Positions 51,570 to 60,148 of a stretch of 64,000 nt of DNA are shown here, in pieces. Position 1 is the first letter of the stretch. Each line of letters starts with the position of its first letter. This stretch comes from Collinsella tanakaei YIT 12063 (GTDB taxonomy: Bacteria > Actinomycetota > Coriobacteriia > Coriobacteriales > Coriobacteriaceae): NCBI RefSeq assembly GCF_000225705.1, contig NZ_JH126473.1, forward strand, positions 82,388-146,387, given 5' to 3'. A program made the position numbers and the translations under genes. Under the pieces are notes generated by a model, which saw only the letters and a list, made by a program, of their open reading frames with translations, searched no databases and was not told where the DNA came from.

Positions 51570-52106
51570 CTACGCGATGACCTCAATCTGGTCAAAGGTG
51601 AGCTCAACGGGAGTCTCGCGACCAAAGATGAGCAGCGCAACCTTAACCTTGCCCTGTTCGGCATTAACCTCGGTTACCTGACCATCAAAGTCGGTAAGAG
51701 GACCGGAGGTAACGCGGACAGAAGTACCAACCTCAAGATTGACGGCAGTCCTCTTGGCACCACTGCCCTTATCGGACTTGCGCATCATCTTGTTGTACTC
51801 TTCACGAGACAACGGAGAGGGCTTACCGTTACCACCAAGGAAGCCGGTAACACCGGGAGTGTTGCGAACGCACGTCCAGGAATCATCGTCCATCTCCATA
51901 CGAACCAGAACATAGCCCGGGAAGATCTTGGAATCCTTGGTCTCGCGCTTGCCACCTTCCTTGATTTCGGTGACGCGCTCCATGGGGATCTGGATATCAA
52001 AGATGCGATCCTGCATTCCCATGGTCTCGATACGATGCTCGAGATCGGTCTTTACGCGATTCTCATAACCGGAATACGTGTGAACGACATACCAACGCTT
52101 AGACAC
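51570..52106 (-). CDS. nusG: Transcription termination/antitermination factor NusG
   Basis: 178 residues. The NGN domain starts KRWYVVHTYSGYENRVKTDLE and contains FPGYVLVRMEMDDDSWTCVRNTPGVTGFLG. A KOW domain follows (VTSGPLTDFDGQVTEVNAEQGKVKVALLIFGRETPVEL). It joins RNA polymerase pausing, Rho termination and ribosome coupling. The start is GTG 52106, three bases after the secE stop, so the two are co-translated. Confidence 0.97.
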   Translation of the reverse strand: MSKRWYVVHTYSGYENRVKTDLEHRIETMGMQDRIFDIQIPMERVTEIKEGGKRETKDSKIFPGYVLVRMEMDDDSWTCVRNTPGVTGFLGGNGKPSPLSREEYNKMMRKSDKGSGAKRTAVNLEVGTSVRVTSGPLTDFDGQVTEVNAEQGKVKVALLIFGRETPVELTFDQIEVIA

Positions 52107-52109
52107 TGA

Positions 52110-52466
52110 TTACCCCCTCAGGCTGGAGAAGAGGACCAGGCCCTCACCAATAAGCATGTCGAGCAAAGCGATAAGAACGCCGACAACGATCAGCGAAACG
52201 CAAACCGTGACGGAGTAGTTGATAAGCTCTTTCTTAGAAGGCCAAACAACGCGCTTCATCTCAGACTTGACGGAGCGGAAGTAGTTCTTGATGCGAGCGA
52301 AGAAACCGGGCTTCTCGTTCTTCTTCTTAGCCTTAGCCTTCTTAGCCGGCGCGGCATCCTTCTTGGAGACCGCCTTAGAGGCCTCAACCTTGGAGGAAGA
52401 AGCAGCAGCGGTCTTTGCGGACTCAGAGTTCTGCTGAACCTTCTTCTTATTCTTCTTGTTGGCCAT
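52110..52466 (-). CDS. secE: Preprotein translocase subunit SecE
   Basis: 118 residues. A Lys/Ala-rich N-terminal extension of about 50 residues is followed by the conserved FFARIKNYFRSVKSEMKRVVWPSKKELINYSVTVCVSLIVVGVLIALLDMLI, one amphipathic and one membrane helix. The single membrane helix is the Gram-positive form. It clamps SecY in the translocon. First protein gene after tRNA-Trp and just upstream of nusG. Confidence 0.95.
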   Translation of the reverse strand: MANKKNKKKVQQNSESAKTAAASSSKVEASKAVSKKDAAPAKKAKAKKKNEKPGFFARIKNYFRSVKSEMKRVVWPSKKELINYSVTVCVSLIVVGVLIALLDMLIGEGLVLFSSLRG

Positions 52467-52547
52467 GGACCTAAAACCTCCGGCACAAACCCTATATAAC
52501 AGTAGAAACCGTAAGCCCCCAGAGGAGGCTTACGGACTAAAGACTGG

Positions 52548-52620
52548 CACGCCAGGAAGGACTCGAACCCTCAACACTCGGTTTTGGAGACCGATGCTCT
52601 ACCAATTGAACTACTGGCGT
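52548..52620 (-). tRNA. tRNA-Trp (anticodon CCA)
   Basis: Cloverleaf read on the minus strand: acceptor ACGCCAG / CTGGCGT, D arm with TTCAATTGGTAGAGC, anticodon stem TCGGT / ACCGA with loop CTCCAAA (anticodon CCA), T arm with GGTTCGAGTCC. A 3' CCA is encoded at 52545-52547. Because it reads UGG, ordinary UGA is not decoded as Trp here. It lies between rpmG and secE. Confidence 0.96.
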
Positions 52621-52632
52621 ATATTAAAGAGA

Positions 52633-52782
52633 TTAACGGGTCTCTTTATGAACCGTATGACGACGGCACCAAGGGCAATACTTCTTGATCTCCATACGAT
52701 CAGGCATGTTCGCCTTGTTCTTGGTGGTCGTATAATTGCGACGCTTGCACTCGGTGCAGGCAAGTGTAACGAAAGTACGCAT
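52633..52782 (-). CDS. rpmG: 50S ribosomal protein L33
   Basis: 49 residues. It starts [17 protein letters not shown] and has two CxxC pairs (Cys9/Cys12 and the CPWC pair near residue 36), so this is the zinc-binding form. TNNKxN-type [20 protein letters not shown] is typical of L33. ATG 52782 has TTTGGAGGTTTCAGACAC upstream. It is placed between tuf and tRNA-Trp, its usual position in Gram-positives. Confidence 0.95.
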   Translation of the reverse strand: MRTFVTLACTECKRRNYTTTKNKANMPDRMEIKKYCPWCRRHTVHKETR

Positions 52783-52924
52783 GTGTCTGAAACCTCCAAA
52801 TACCGCCCCACGCGGGCACGGTTGCCTATATTAGCATCTGACATTTTGCTCTGTCAATGCTCGGCGGTATTTATTGGCCGTCCTGCAAAATTCGTACACA
52901 TTCATTTGCAGTTCATTGAACAGA

Positions 52925-52962
52925 CAATAAAAAGAACCCGGTACCCCGAAAGGTACCGGGTT
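52925..52962 (-). terminator. Terminator of tuf
   Basis: AACCCGGTACC / GGTACCGGGTT 11-bp stem (52935-52945 with 52952-52962). On the minus strand it is followed by CTTTTTATT. Confidence 0.85.
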
Positions 52963-52996
52963 GAAAGATCAGTCAGACTGAATAGATAAGTTAAAT

Positions 52997-54187
52997 CTAC
53001 TCAATAATTGTGCTGACGATACCAGAGCCGACGGTGTGGCCACCCTCGCGGATAGCGAAGCGCAGGCCCTCCTCCATCGCGATCGGGTGAATGAGGTCGC
53101 CCTCGATGGTGATGTGGTCGCCAGGCATAGCCATCTCGGTGCCCTCGGGCAGCTTAACGGAGCCGGTCACGTCAGTGGTACGGAAGTAGAACTGCGGACG
53201 ATAACCATCGAAGAACGGGGTATGACGGCCGCCCTCCTCCTTGGTCAGAACGTAGATCTCACCGGTGAACTTGGTGTGAGGGGTAACGGAACCGGGTTTG
53301 CAGAGAACCTGGCCGCGCTGAATCTCCTCGCGCTTGATACCACGGAGCAGGATACCGACGTTGTCGCCAGCCTCGCACTTGTCCATCATCTTGCGGAACA
53401 TCTCGATGCCGGTAGCAACGGTGGACTGGGTATCCTTGATGCCGACGATCTCGACGGGGTCGTTGAGCTTGAGCTCGCCGCGCTCGACACGACCGGTAGC
53501 AACGGTACCACGGCCGGAGATGGTCATGACGTCCTCGACAGCCATCAGGAACGGCTTCTCGTTGTCACGAGCGGGAGCGGGGATGTACTCGTCAACGGAG
53601 TTCATGAGCTCGCGGATGGCGTCCATCCACTTCTCCTCGCCGTTGAGAGCGCCGAGAGCGGAACCACGGATGACGGGGATGTCGTCGCCCGGGAAATCGT
53701 ACTCGGAGAGGAGCTCACGGGTCTCCATCTCAACGAGGTCGATGAGCTCGTCATCGTCAACCATGTCGCACTTGTTCAGGAAGACGACGATGTAGGGAAC
53801 GCCGACCTGACGGGCGAGCAGGATGTGCTCGCGGGTCTGAGCCATGGGGCCGTCGGTAGCAGCGATAACCAGGATAGCGCCGTCCATCTGGGCAGCACCG
53901 GAGATCATGTTCTTGACGTAGTCGGCGTGGCCGGGGCAGTCAACATGAGCGTAGTGACGAGAAGCGGTCTCGTACTCAACGTGGGAGACGGAGATCGTGA
54001 TGCCACGCTCGCGCTCCTCGGGAGCCTTGTCGATGTTCTCGAACGCGGTGAAGTCAGCCTTGCAGCCCTCGGTCTCGGAGAGAACCTTGGTGATGGCTGC
54101 CGTCAGCGTGGTCTTGCCGTGGTCGACGTGGCCGATGGTGCCGATGTTAACATGCGGCTTAGTACGCTCAAACTTTTCCTTGGCCAT
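52997..54187 (-). CDS. tuf: Elongation factor Tu
   Basis: 396 residues. The G domain carries [10 protein letters not shown] (P-loop), a [13 protein letters not shown] switch, [34 protein letters not shown] and a G5 SALGAL. Domains 2 and 3 follow, with the [17 protein letters not shown] and [12 protein letters not shown] ends. It delivers aminoacyl-tRNA to the ribosome with GTP. ATG 54187 follows AAGGAGGAGGC. It is directly downstream of tRNA-Tyr, tRNA-Thr and tRNA-Met, from whose promoter it is probably expressed. Confidence 0.98.
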   Translation of the reverse strand: MAKEKFERTKPHVNIGTIGHVDHGKTTLTAAITKVLSETEGCKADFTAFENIDKAPEERERGITISVSHVEYETASRHYAHVDCPGHADYVKNMISGAAQMDGAILVIAATDGPMAQTREHILLARQVGVPYIVVFLNKCDMVDDDELIDLVEMETRELLSEYDFPGDDIPVIRGSALGALNGEEKWMDAIRELMNSVDEYIPAPARDNEKPFLMAVEDVMTISGRGTVATGRVERGELKLNDPVEIVGIKDTQSTVATGIEMFRKMMDKCEAGDNVGILLRGIKREEIQRGQVLCKPGSVTPHTKFTGEIYVLTKEEGGRHTPFFDGYRPQFYFRTTDVTGSVKLPEGTEMAMPGDHITIEGDLIHPIAMEEGLRFAIREGGHTVGSGIVSTIIE

Positions 54188-54285
54188 AAAGCCTCCTCCT
54201 TAAAGGTGGTCCCCGGATGGGACTATGCCCTCTTAACCCTAAGTGGCCCGCCCGGTTTCCCGAATGAGCCACTCTAGTTACCTGG

Positions 54286-54359
54286 TAGCGGTGACTGGAT
54301 TCGAACCAGTGACGCCACGGGTATGAACCGTGTGCTCTAACCAGCTGAGCTACACCGCC
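54286..54359 (-). tRNA. tRNA-Met (anticodon CAT)
   Basis: Minus strand: acceptor GGCGGTG / CACCGCT, D arm GCTCAGCTGGTTAGAGC, anticodon stem CACGG / CCGTG with loop TTCATAC, T arm ACTGG-TTCGAAT-CCAGT. A 3' CCA is encoded at 54283-54285. The D-loop and acceptor do not show the initiator features, so it is probably elongator Met. Confidence 0.93.
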
Positions 54360-54365
54360 GACTGG

Positions 54366-54438
54366 AGCCTGCAACCAGACTTGAACTGGTGACCTCTTCG
54401 TTACCAACGAAGTGCTCTACCGACTGAGCTATACAGGC
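54366..54438 (-). tRNA. tRNA-Thr (anticodon GGT)
   Basis: Minus strand: acceptor GCCTGTA / TGCAGGC, D arm GCTCAGTCGGTAGAGC, anticodon stem CTTCG / CGAAG with loop TTGGTAA, T arm ACCAG-TTCAAGT-CTGGT. CCA encoded at 54363-54365. Confidence 0.95.
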
Positions 54439-54449
54439 AGACGAACGGG

Positions 54450-54531
54450 TGGGAGCTATAGGATTCGAACCTATGTAGGCATAGCCAACGGGTTTACAGC
54501 CCGTCCCCATTAACCACTCGGGCAAACTCCC
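54450..54531 (-). tRNA. tRNA-Tyr (anticodon GTA)
   Basis: Minus strand, 82 nt with a long variable arm (class II): acceptor GGGAGTT / AGCTCCC, anticodon stem ACGGG / CCCGT with loop CTGTAAA, T arm ATAGG-TTCGAAT-CCTAT. The 3' end continues ACCC, so the terminal CCA is not fully encoded. Confidence 0.95.
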
Positions 54532-54591
54532 TTGCGTTCGTACGCTTGATTTCTGACTTGCTGTTCGGCTTGTCGTCTTCAAGCAGGGAGA

Positions 54592-54621
54592 ATATTACGC
54601 CGCATCACGGTTTAGTGTCAA
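54592..54621 (-). promoter_or_regulatory. Strong promoter of the tRNA-Tyr-Thr-Met-tuf operon
   Basis: Read on the minus strand: TTGACA (54621-54616), 18 bases, TAATAT (54597-54592). This is a near-perfect sigma-70-type promoter about 60 bases before tRNA-Tyr. Confidence 0.85.
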
Positions 54622-54983
54622 CCAGAAATCTATAATACACGCGCCCGGGCGTATCTATATCTTTCTTATTTTGCATGATATGATTCGCTTAGATAAAGTC
54701 TTTCATTTAGTTTTTCCGATGCTATCAATTTGAAAAAGTCTCAAATCGCTTCGAATTCTTCCCGAATCAACCAGGATTTACCTCTATTGATCTTTGCAAA
54801 GTGGGCTCCGCATCTTTCCTTCCCTATATAAGAAGGCCTCGTCCGCTTCTTTCCTATATAGATGCATCATGGGCGAAATCCCCACTAGAGAAGATATTCC
54901 GCCCTCTTGCCGGCGGGCAAACAGGTTACATCTCTCATTTATGTTGAGCATGGCCATATCGCAGCTTTTGGCGTTCTCCGCCT
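54622..54983. other. AT-rich intergenic region between the tuf promoter and the second tRNA-Thr
   Basis: 362 bp with no credible ORF or known RNA gene. It contains a broken inverted repeat (CTATATA...AGAAG with CTTCT...TATATAG, about 54822-54861). The unusual AT content in this genome suggests regulatory or small-RNA use; nothing is recognised. Confidence 0.4.
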
Positions 54984-55022
54984 AAAAACAAACAGGCCAG
55001 AGCGCAAATACACTCTGACCTG
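54984..55022 (-). terminator. Terminator of the second tRNA-Thr
   Basis: CAGGCCAGAG / CTCTGACCTG arms (54993-55002 with 55013-55022, one G-U pair). On the minus strand it is followed by TTTGTTTTTAGG. Confidence 0.8.
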
Positions 55023-55035
55023 CTAATTTCTATGG

Positions 55036-55107
55036 AGCCAGCGACAGGAATCGAACCCGCAACCCACTGATTACAAATCAGTTGCTCTACCGTTGAGCCA
55101 CGCTGGC
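55036..55107 (-). tRNA. tRNA-Thr (anticodon TGT)
   Basis: Minus strand: acceptor GCCAGCG / CGCTGGC, D arm GCTCAACGGTAGAGC, anticodon stem ACTGA / TCAGT with loop TTTGTAA, T arm GCGGG-TTCGATT-CCTGT. CCA encoded at 55033-55035. Confidence 0.95.
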
Positions 55108-55285
55108 GCTCTGGGCTTATCGCGCAAAGCTCATTTAGGATACTCAATGCCGAGCTATCGAGCAAGAGCGAAGCGTCAAAGCTTCGCAAATCGCGCATGC
55201 ATCAACGCGGTAGCCCCAACTCAGCGCACCCCCGCCATACTCGTCCGCGCTTCATACCTTTGGACGAGGACCAGCTACGCGTTAG

Positions 55286-56005
55286 CTACCTTACGCGACC
55301 CCGCAGCTTATCAAGCTTGGCGCGCGTCTCGGGCGACAACCTGCTGCCAAGCGTCAGCTTCATAGCGGGCTCTTCATCGCGCATCGCCTGAAACTCACGT
55401 TCGATGGTGTCGATCTCCTCCACCAGCATGCGCGCCGAGATCCTGGTAACGCCCTTACCCATAACGGTTGCCTGGATGGTTCCGTCACTGGTAACTACAG
55501 AGCACGCCCTCCCCTCCTCGCGAGCCTCATTACACAGCTGCTGCACCACGGTATCGGCAGAAACCCCCGTGGGTGAAAACTCTATCCGAATGCCCGCCTG
55601 CGAAATGTTGGGGCGATCGGGCGATACGTTGCCGGCGCCGTCGAACACGATGACCGCCTCATAGCTACCCTGGGCGAAGGCGGCGACATCAGCGATTAGG
55701 GCCATACGGGCGGAATCGAACACGTCGCTGGTATAGGGCTCATCCGAGCGATCGTAGATGAGGCGCTCGTACTTGGGAGTGGCATGGATGATGTTGTACC
55801 CGTCAACAACCAACAGCTCCTTCTTGCCCATAGCGTTGACGCCGCGCGGGGGTACGCCGGGGCCGCCAAAGGCGTTGCCGGGAGAATAGGATCCAGGCGC
55901 ACCGTAAACGCCACCTACGCCATAAGTAGAGCTCTGCACCGTTTCGCGCACGGACGATTCGCCAAAGCGCTTTGCCTTGGACTTGGCTCGGTTCTTCTTG
56001 GTCAT
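55286..56005 (-). CDS. NYN/YacP-like ribonuclease (Rae1-type)
   Basis: 239 residues. A Gly/Pro/Tyr-rich N-terminal stretch (about 1-60) is followed by the NYN domain: LLVVDGYNIIHATPKYE with the catalytic Asp, AVIVFDGAGNVSPDRPNI, EARACSVVTSDGTIQATVMGKGVTRISARMLVEEID. YacP/Rae1 of Bacillus is a ribosome-associated endonuclease cutting mRNA in the A site. The position next to rlmB is conserved in Gram-positives. It starts 3 bases after the rlmB stop, so it is co-translated. Confidence 0.85.
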   Translation of the reverse strand: MTKKNRAKSKAKRFGESSVRETVQSSTYGVGGVYGAPGSYSPGNAFGGPGVPPRGVNAMGKKELLVVDGYNIIHATPKYERLIYDRSDEPYTSDVFDSARMALIADVAAFAQGSYEAVIVFDGAGNVSPDRPNISQAGIRIEFSPTGVSADTVVQQLCNEAREEGRACSVVTSDGTIQATVMGKGVTRISARMLVEEIDTIEREFQAMRDEEPAMKLTLGSRLSPETRAKLDKLRGRVR

Positions 56006-56008
56006 GCG

Positions 56009-56977
56009 CTACTCCCCCGTCGTGGCACCGGCGGCGCGGTCGGCAACGGCGGCGTAATTGCGACGGAGCCACTCAAAGCACAAAGAGGTCGCGGCCTGGG
56101 CGACGTTGAGGCTCTCGGTTGCGCCCAGCTGCGGCAGCTTGGTAAGGAAATCGCACTTGTCCAGCACCAGGCGGCTTATGCCGTCACCCTCGGACCCCAT
56201 CACCAGCGCGACGCGGCCCTCAAAGGGGGCACCCCAGCAGATATCGTCCGCATGCTCGGAGGCGCCGCCCACCCAAAAGCCGGCGGCTTTAAGATCGTCC
56301 AATGCGCGGGCGATGTTGGGGACCTGGGCGATGGGAAGGTGCATGACCGCACCGGCAGAGGTCTTATAGGTGGCAACCGTCACCTCGGCGGCGCGCTTGT
56401 TGGCGATCACCACGCCCGCAGCACCCACAACCTCTGCGGAGCGAACGATGGCGCCGAAGTTGCCCGCATCCGTCACGTGGTCCAAGACCAGCACCAACGC
56501 GGGGCCCTCGCCCGCATGCTCGATGATGTCGGCAAGGTCCGCGTACGGAAAGCGGCCCACCTCCAGCGCGATGCCCTGGTGAGCACCGTGGCTTGAAAGG
56601 GCATCGAGCTGCGCGCGGGGCACTTGCTTGACCGCAACCCCGGCATCGACAAGGCCCGCGACCAGATCGCGGATAGCCGGCTCGCCCTCGACGCCCTGGG
56701 CTATCAGCGCGCGCTTGATGGGAAAGCCCGTGCGCAACGCCTCGAACGCGGCGCGGCGGCCCTCGATGAAGTTACCCGTCGGCGCTTGGGTATCGCGGCG
56801 CTGCGGCTCCTGCGAAGCGCGGGCCAAAGACGGGCGCGCAGCGGAACGCTGGGAGCGCTGCTGCTGGGCCTGGGACTTTTGGCCCCTGCTCGCCCCTGTC
56901 TTAGAACGGTTCTCTGCCGTGCGCCTGGCCTTTCCCTGCGCACCGTCGCGCTTTTGCACGCGCTTCTTCTCAGCCAT
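56009..56977 (-). CDS. rlmB: 23S rRNA (guanosine(2251)-2'-O)-methyltransferase RlmB (SpoU family)
   Basis: 322 residues. A basic, Gln/Ser/Arg-rich N-terminal extension of about 65 residues precedes the substrate-binding domain (GNFIEGRRAAFEALRTGFPIKRALIAQG). The SpoU methyltransferase domain follows, with LVLDHVTDAGNFGAIVRSAEVVGAAGVV, ALVMGSEGDGISRLVLDKCD and the knot-forming PQLGATESLNVAQAATSLCFEW. SAM-dependent. ATG 56977 has CCGAGGAGGGGCCGCG in front. The extension is longer than usual for the family. Confidence 0.93.
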   Translation of the reverse strand: MAEKKRVQKRDGAQGKARRTAENRSKTGASRGQKSQAQQQRSQRSAARPSLARASQEPQRRDTQAPTGNFIEGRRAAFEALRTGFPIKRALIAQGVEGEPAIRDLVAGLVDAGVAVKQVPRAQLDALSSHGAHQGIALEVGRFPYADLADIIEHAGEGPALVLVLDHVTDAGNFGAIVRSAEVVGAAGVVIANKRAAEVTVATYKTSAGAVMHLPIAQVPNIARALDDLKAAGFWVGGASEHADDICWGAPFEGRVALVMGSEGDGISRLVLDKCDFLTKLPQLGATESLNVAQAATSLCFEWLRRNYAAVADRAAGATTGE

Positions 56978-57050
56978 CGCGGCCCCTCCTCGGTACGGTT
57001 TTTTCCGCACCATTGTCACATCCAAATGCGCCGCCACCATCATTCGCAAC

Positions 57051-57090
57051 AAAAAATGCACCGCACGCGGGAGATTCCACGTACGGTGCA
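57051..57090 (-). terminator. Terminator of cysS
   Basis: TGCACCGCAC / GTACGGTGCA arms (57057-57066 with 57081-57090). On the minus strand it is followed by TTTTTT. Confidence 0.75.
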
Positions 57091-57244
57091 AAACGCTCGT
57101 CAAGCAAGAAGCCAGCGGTAAAGATGCCAAGCAGGTCGCCCTAGACGTCGATCATCGGTTTCCAAGGTGCCCCAGATTGCCCTGAAAGAGGAGGGAGGAC
57201 GCCTAAGGGCGCCGATCGACGATTGAAGGGCAAGGTGGGGTGCC

Positions 57245-58717
57245 CTAGGAAGCGATGTGCTTGATACGGCTGCCGGCAGCGGTGTCCTCGATCATAAGCC
57301 CCATGTCGCGCAGCTGGTCGCGCACGGCGTCTGCGGTAGCCCAGTCCTTGGCGGCGCGGGCGGCGGCACGGGCCTCCAAGATCTTCTCGGCAGCCTCATC
57401 CACATCATCGCCGGTGTAGCCCACCAGGCCTGCGGCAACGCCCAGAAGGCCCACGGGCAGCGGCTCCTCGATCACGGGCAGCTTTACGCCCAGCATGGCC
57501 AGCGTGCCGGAGATGGCCCCGGCGCACACGCGCGCTACGGTCTCGTCCACGGCACCCGCAGCCTGCTCAAGGTACTTGTTGGCCTGGGTGACCAGCTCAA
57601 AGTAGGCAGCGACAGCGCCTGCGGTGTTGAAGTCATCGTCCATGCACGCTTCGAACTCGCGGCCCGCCTTTTCCATAGCAGCGGTAAGCTCGTCTGCCAG
57701 CGCAGCGTCCGGCTCGCCTTCCGCATGGTCGGCGGCCCACTTGAGGTTGCGGCAGGTGCCGGCGATGCGAGCCAGCGAGTTCTCCGCACCCTCCAGGCGC
57801 TCCCAGGAGAAGTCCAGCGGGCTGCGATAGTGGGTCTGCAGCATGAGAAGACGCAGGGCCGCGGCGGAATGCTTCTGCAAAACCTCGTCCAGCGTAAAGA
57901 AGTTGCCCAGGCTCTTGGACATCTTCTCGCCGTTTACCAACAGCATGCCGGTGTGCATCCAGGTGTTGGCAAAGCCCTGGTGCCAAGCGCAGGTGGCCTG
58001 GGCGCACTCGTTCTCATGATGCGGGAAGGCGAGGTCCGAGCCGCCGCCGTGGATGTCGATGGGGGTGCCCAGGTAGCGATGGACCATGGCCGCGCACTCC
58101 GTGTGCCAACCGGGACGGCCCTGGCCCCAGGGCGACGGCCAGCTGGGCTCGCCGGGCTTGGCGGCCTTCCACAGGGCAAAGTCCAAAGGATCTCGCTTGT
58201 CCTCGTTCTCCTCGATGCGCGCACCCACCATAAGGTCATCGATCTTGCGACCGGAGACCTCGCCATAGGACGGGTCGCTGCGAACGGCAAAGTAGACGTC
58301 GCCGTTATCCGCGGCGTAGGCGTGCCCCTGCTCGATCAGAGTCTTGATCATGGCGACCATGGGGCCGATCTCCTTGGTGGCGCGGGGACGAACATCCGGA
58401 TCGAGCACGTTGGCGCGGCGCATGACGTCGATGAACTTATTAGAGAACTCCTCTGCCACCTCCTGGGCGCTACGGCCCTGGTCGTTGGCGCGGTTGATGA
58501 TCTTGTCGTCTACATCGGTAAGGTTCTGCGCAAAGGTTACCTCGAAGCCGCTCGAGATAAGCCAGCGGCGGATCACGTCGAAGCTGATGAACGTGCGCGC
58601 ATTGCCAATGTGGATGTTGTCATACACCGTGGGGCCGCACACGTACATGCGGACCTTGCCCTCCTCGATGGGGGTGAATTCCTGCTTGCTATGGGTCTGC
58701 GAGTTGTAAATGCGCAT
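57245..58717 (-). CDS. cysS: Cysteinyl-tRNA synthetase
   Basis: 490 residues, class I synthetase. MYVCGPTVYDNIHIGNARTF carries the HIGH motif and a zinc-site Cys; GWHTECAAM and the HHENE zinc-site region hold the other zinc ligands; KMSKSLGNF is the KMSKS motif. The DALR anticodon domain (about 370-490) is complete. ATG 58717 follows AAAGAGGTTTATTC. It is in the conserved ispD-ispF-cysS-rlmB order of Gram-positives. Confidence 0.97.
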   Translation of the reverse strand: MRIYNSQTHSKQEFTPIEEGKVRMYVCGPTVYDNIHIGNARTFISFDVIRRWLISSGFEVTFAQNLTDVDDKIINRANDQGRSAQEVAEEFSNKFIDVMRRANVLDPDVRPRATKEIGPMVAMIKTLIEQGHAYAADNGDVYFAVRSDPSYGEVSGRKIDDLMVGARIEENEDKRDPLDFALWKAAKPGEPSWPSPWGQGRPGWHTECAAMVHRYLGTPIDIHGGGSDLAFPHHENECAQATCAWHQGFANTWMHTGMLLVNGEKMSKSLGNFFTLDEVLQKHSAAALRLLMLQTHYRSPLDFSWERLEGAENSLARIAGTCRNLKWAADHAEGEPDAALADELTAAMEKAGREFEACMDDDFNTAGAVAAYFELVTQANKYLEQAAGAVDETVARVCAGAISGTLAMLGVKLPVIEEPLPVGLLGVAAGLVGYTGDDVDEAAEKILEARAAARAAKDWATADAVRDQLRDMGLMIEDTAAGSRIKHIAS

Positions 58718-58801
58718 GAATAAACCTCTTTCGTTATCTTCTGCCCGCGTTTTTGGACGAGTTTTGGCTGAAATGGCTAAGGGAGTTATAGGATGAGACG
58801 G

Positions 58802-59293
58802 CTAGTCGCGACATCGCTCCATAAGACACACGGCCCAGGCACCCATGCCCCGGCCCTCGCCCTCCCAGCCCAGGCGCTCGGTAGTGGTGGCCTTCACGCC
58901 AACACACGATGCATCCACGCCGAGCGCGGCCGCGAGGTTCGCGCGCATGGCTTCGCGATGCGGGCCAATTTTTGGCTGCTCGCAGGCGATGGTGCAATCT
59001 GCGTCCACCAGCTCGAAACCACGTTCGCGAGCAAAATCCATAACGGCTGCCAGCAGCTTGAGCGAGTCCGCGTCTTTGTAGGCGGGGTCGGTATCCGGGA
59101 ACAGCTTGCCTATGTCGCCCCCGCGCACCGCGCCCAAGATGGCGTCGGCAAGCGCATGCGTCAAAACGTCCGCGTCAGAATGACCCAGCAGGCCCTTCTC
59201 ATGTGGAATATCCACGCCGCCGATGATGCAGCGGCGCCCCTCGACCAGGCGGTGGACATCGTAGCCGTGTCCTATACGCAGGTTAGATGCCAT
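58802..59293 (-). CDS. ispF: 2-C-methyl-D-erythritol 2,4-cyclodiphosphate synthase
   Basis: 163 residues. Seen: IGHGYDVHRLVEG (metal-binding Asp/His), GLLGHSDADVLTHALADAILGA, DIGKLFPDTDP, TIACEQPKIGPHREAMRANLA and VGVKATTTERLGWEGEGRGMGAWAV. It performs the fifth step of the non-mevalonate isoprenoid pathway. ATG 59293 has AAAGGGGAACAT in front; the frame could extend to 59311 without RBS. Confidence 0.96.
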   Translation of the reverse strand: MASNLRIGHGYDVHRLVEGRRCIIGGVDIPHEKGLLGHSDADVLTHALADAILGAVRGGDIGKLFPDTDPAYKDADSLKLLAAVMDFARERGFELVDADCTIACEQPKIGPHREAMRANLAAALGVDASCVGVKATTTERLGWEGEGRGMGAWAVCLMERCRD

Positions 59294-59386
59294 ATGTTCC
59301 CCTTTGACCATTAGGTTGATACCGGCGGCTCGCGCTTACGGCACGGCGAGCGGACGCATGCCGTGGATGGTTAATCTTACCCCAGG

Positions 59387-60145
59387 CTACCTCAGCGGGC
59401 TGCGCGCGATGATACCGGTGTCCTGAGCGGACTCGGCGTCGCTCATACGACCCAGCAGAATCGCGGTCACGGGGCGCAGGTCCTCGGGCAGCGTGACCTT
59501 GAGATTGTCGCGCGGGCTCTCGACGCACATGACGCAGCCGCCCATGCGCTCCACCAGCGATGAATCGTCCGTGCCCACAAAGCCCTGCCGAATAGCCTCC
59601 TCGTGCGCACGGCGTACCACGTCGAGCTTGAAGATCTGCGGCGTTTGCGCGGCCCAATACATGCTTCGCGGAGGAGTCTCCACAATGCGGTTGCCGTCGA
59701 CGATCTTCAAGGTGTCGATCGCCGGCTGCCCGCAGACCACGCCGTCCGCGCTCGCGTCGCCCAGAAGGGACGCGATGGCGATGTTGATCGCCTCGGTGGT
59801 GATGAGCGGGCGGGCGCCATCATGGATGGAGACGTAATCGAACCCCGTCGGCACCGCTTCGATGCCCGCGCGGGTGGAATCCTGCCGCGTCTCACCCGCA
59901 TCCGTAAAGGTGATAGGGGTTTGGAACTCGAAGGGGTCGATGGCCAGGCGGCGCATCTCATCGCGGCGCTCCGGCGGGCAGACCACCACGATGTGGCCCA
60001 CATACATAGAGCGGTCGAACGCCATGATGGACCAGGTGAGCATGGGGCGGCCGGCCACGTTGACCAGCTGCTTGCCGCCGGGATTGCCAAAACGAGAACC
60101 GCAGCCGCCGGCAACCACGACTGCGCACACAACGGGAGCACGCAT
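59387..60145 (-). CDS. ispD: 2-C-methyl-D-erythritol 4-phosphate cytidylyltransferase
   Basis: 252 residues. AVVVAGGCGSRFGNPGGKQLVNVAGRPML is the nucleotide-binding start. TRQDSTRAGIEAV and VSIHDGARPLIT follow, then AAQTPQIFKLDVV, TDDSSLVERMGG and NLKVTLPEDL. It attaches CMP to methylerythritol phosphate. Starts 3 bases after disA stops, so the two are co-transcribed. Confidence 0.95.
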   Translation of the reverse strand: MRAPVVCAVVVAGGCGSRFGNPGGKQLVNVAGRPMLTWSIMAFDRSMYVGHIVVVCPPERRDEMRRLAIDPFEFQTPITFTDAGETRQDSTRAGIEAVPTGFDYVSIHDGARPLITTEAINIAIASLLGDASADGVVCGQPAIDTLKIVDGNRIVETPPRSMYWAAQTPQIFKLDVVRRAHEEAIRQGFVGTDDSSLVERMGGCVMCVESPRDNLKVTLPEDLRPVTAILLGRMSDAESAQDTGIIARSPLR

Positions 60146-60148
60146 GGA

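Noticed and set aside
58718-58801. T-box or riboswitch before cysS
   Set aside because: The gap is only 84 bp, too short, and no conserved T-box sequence is visible.
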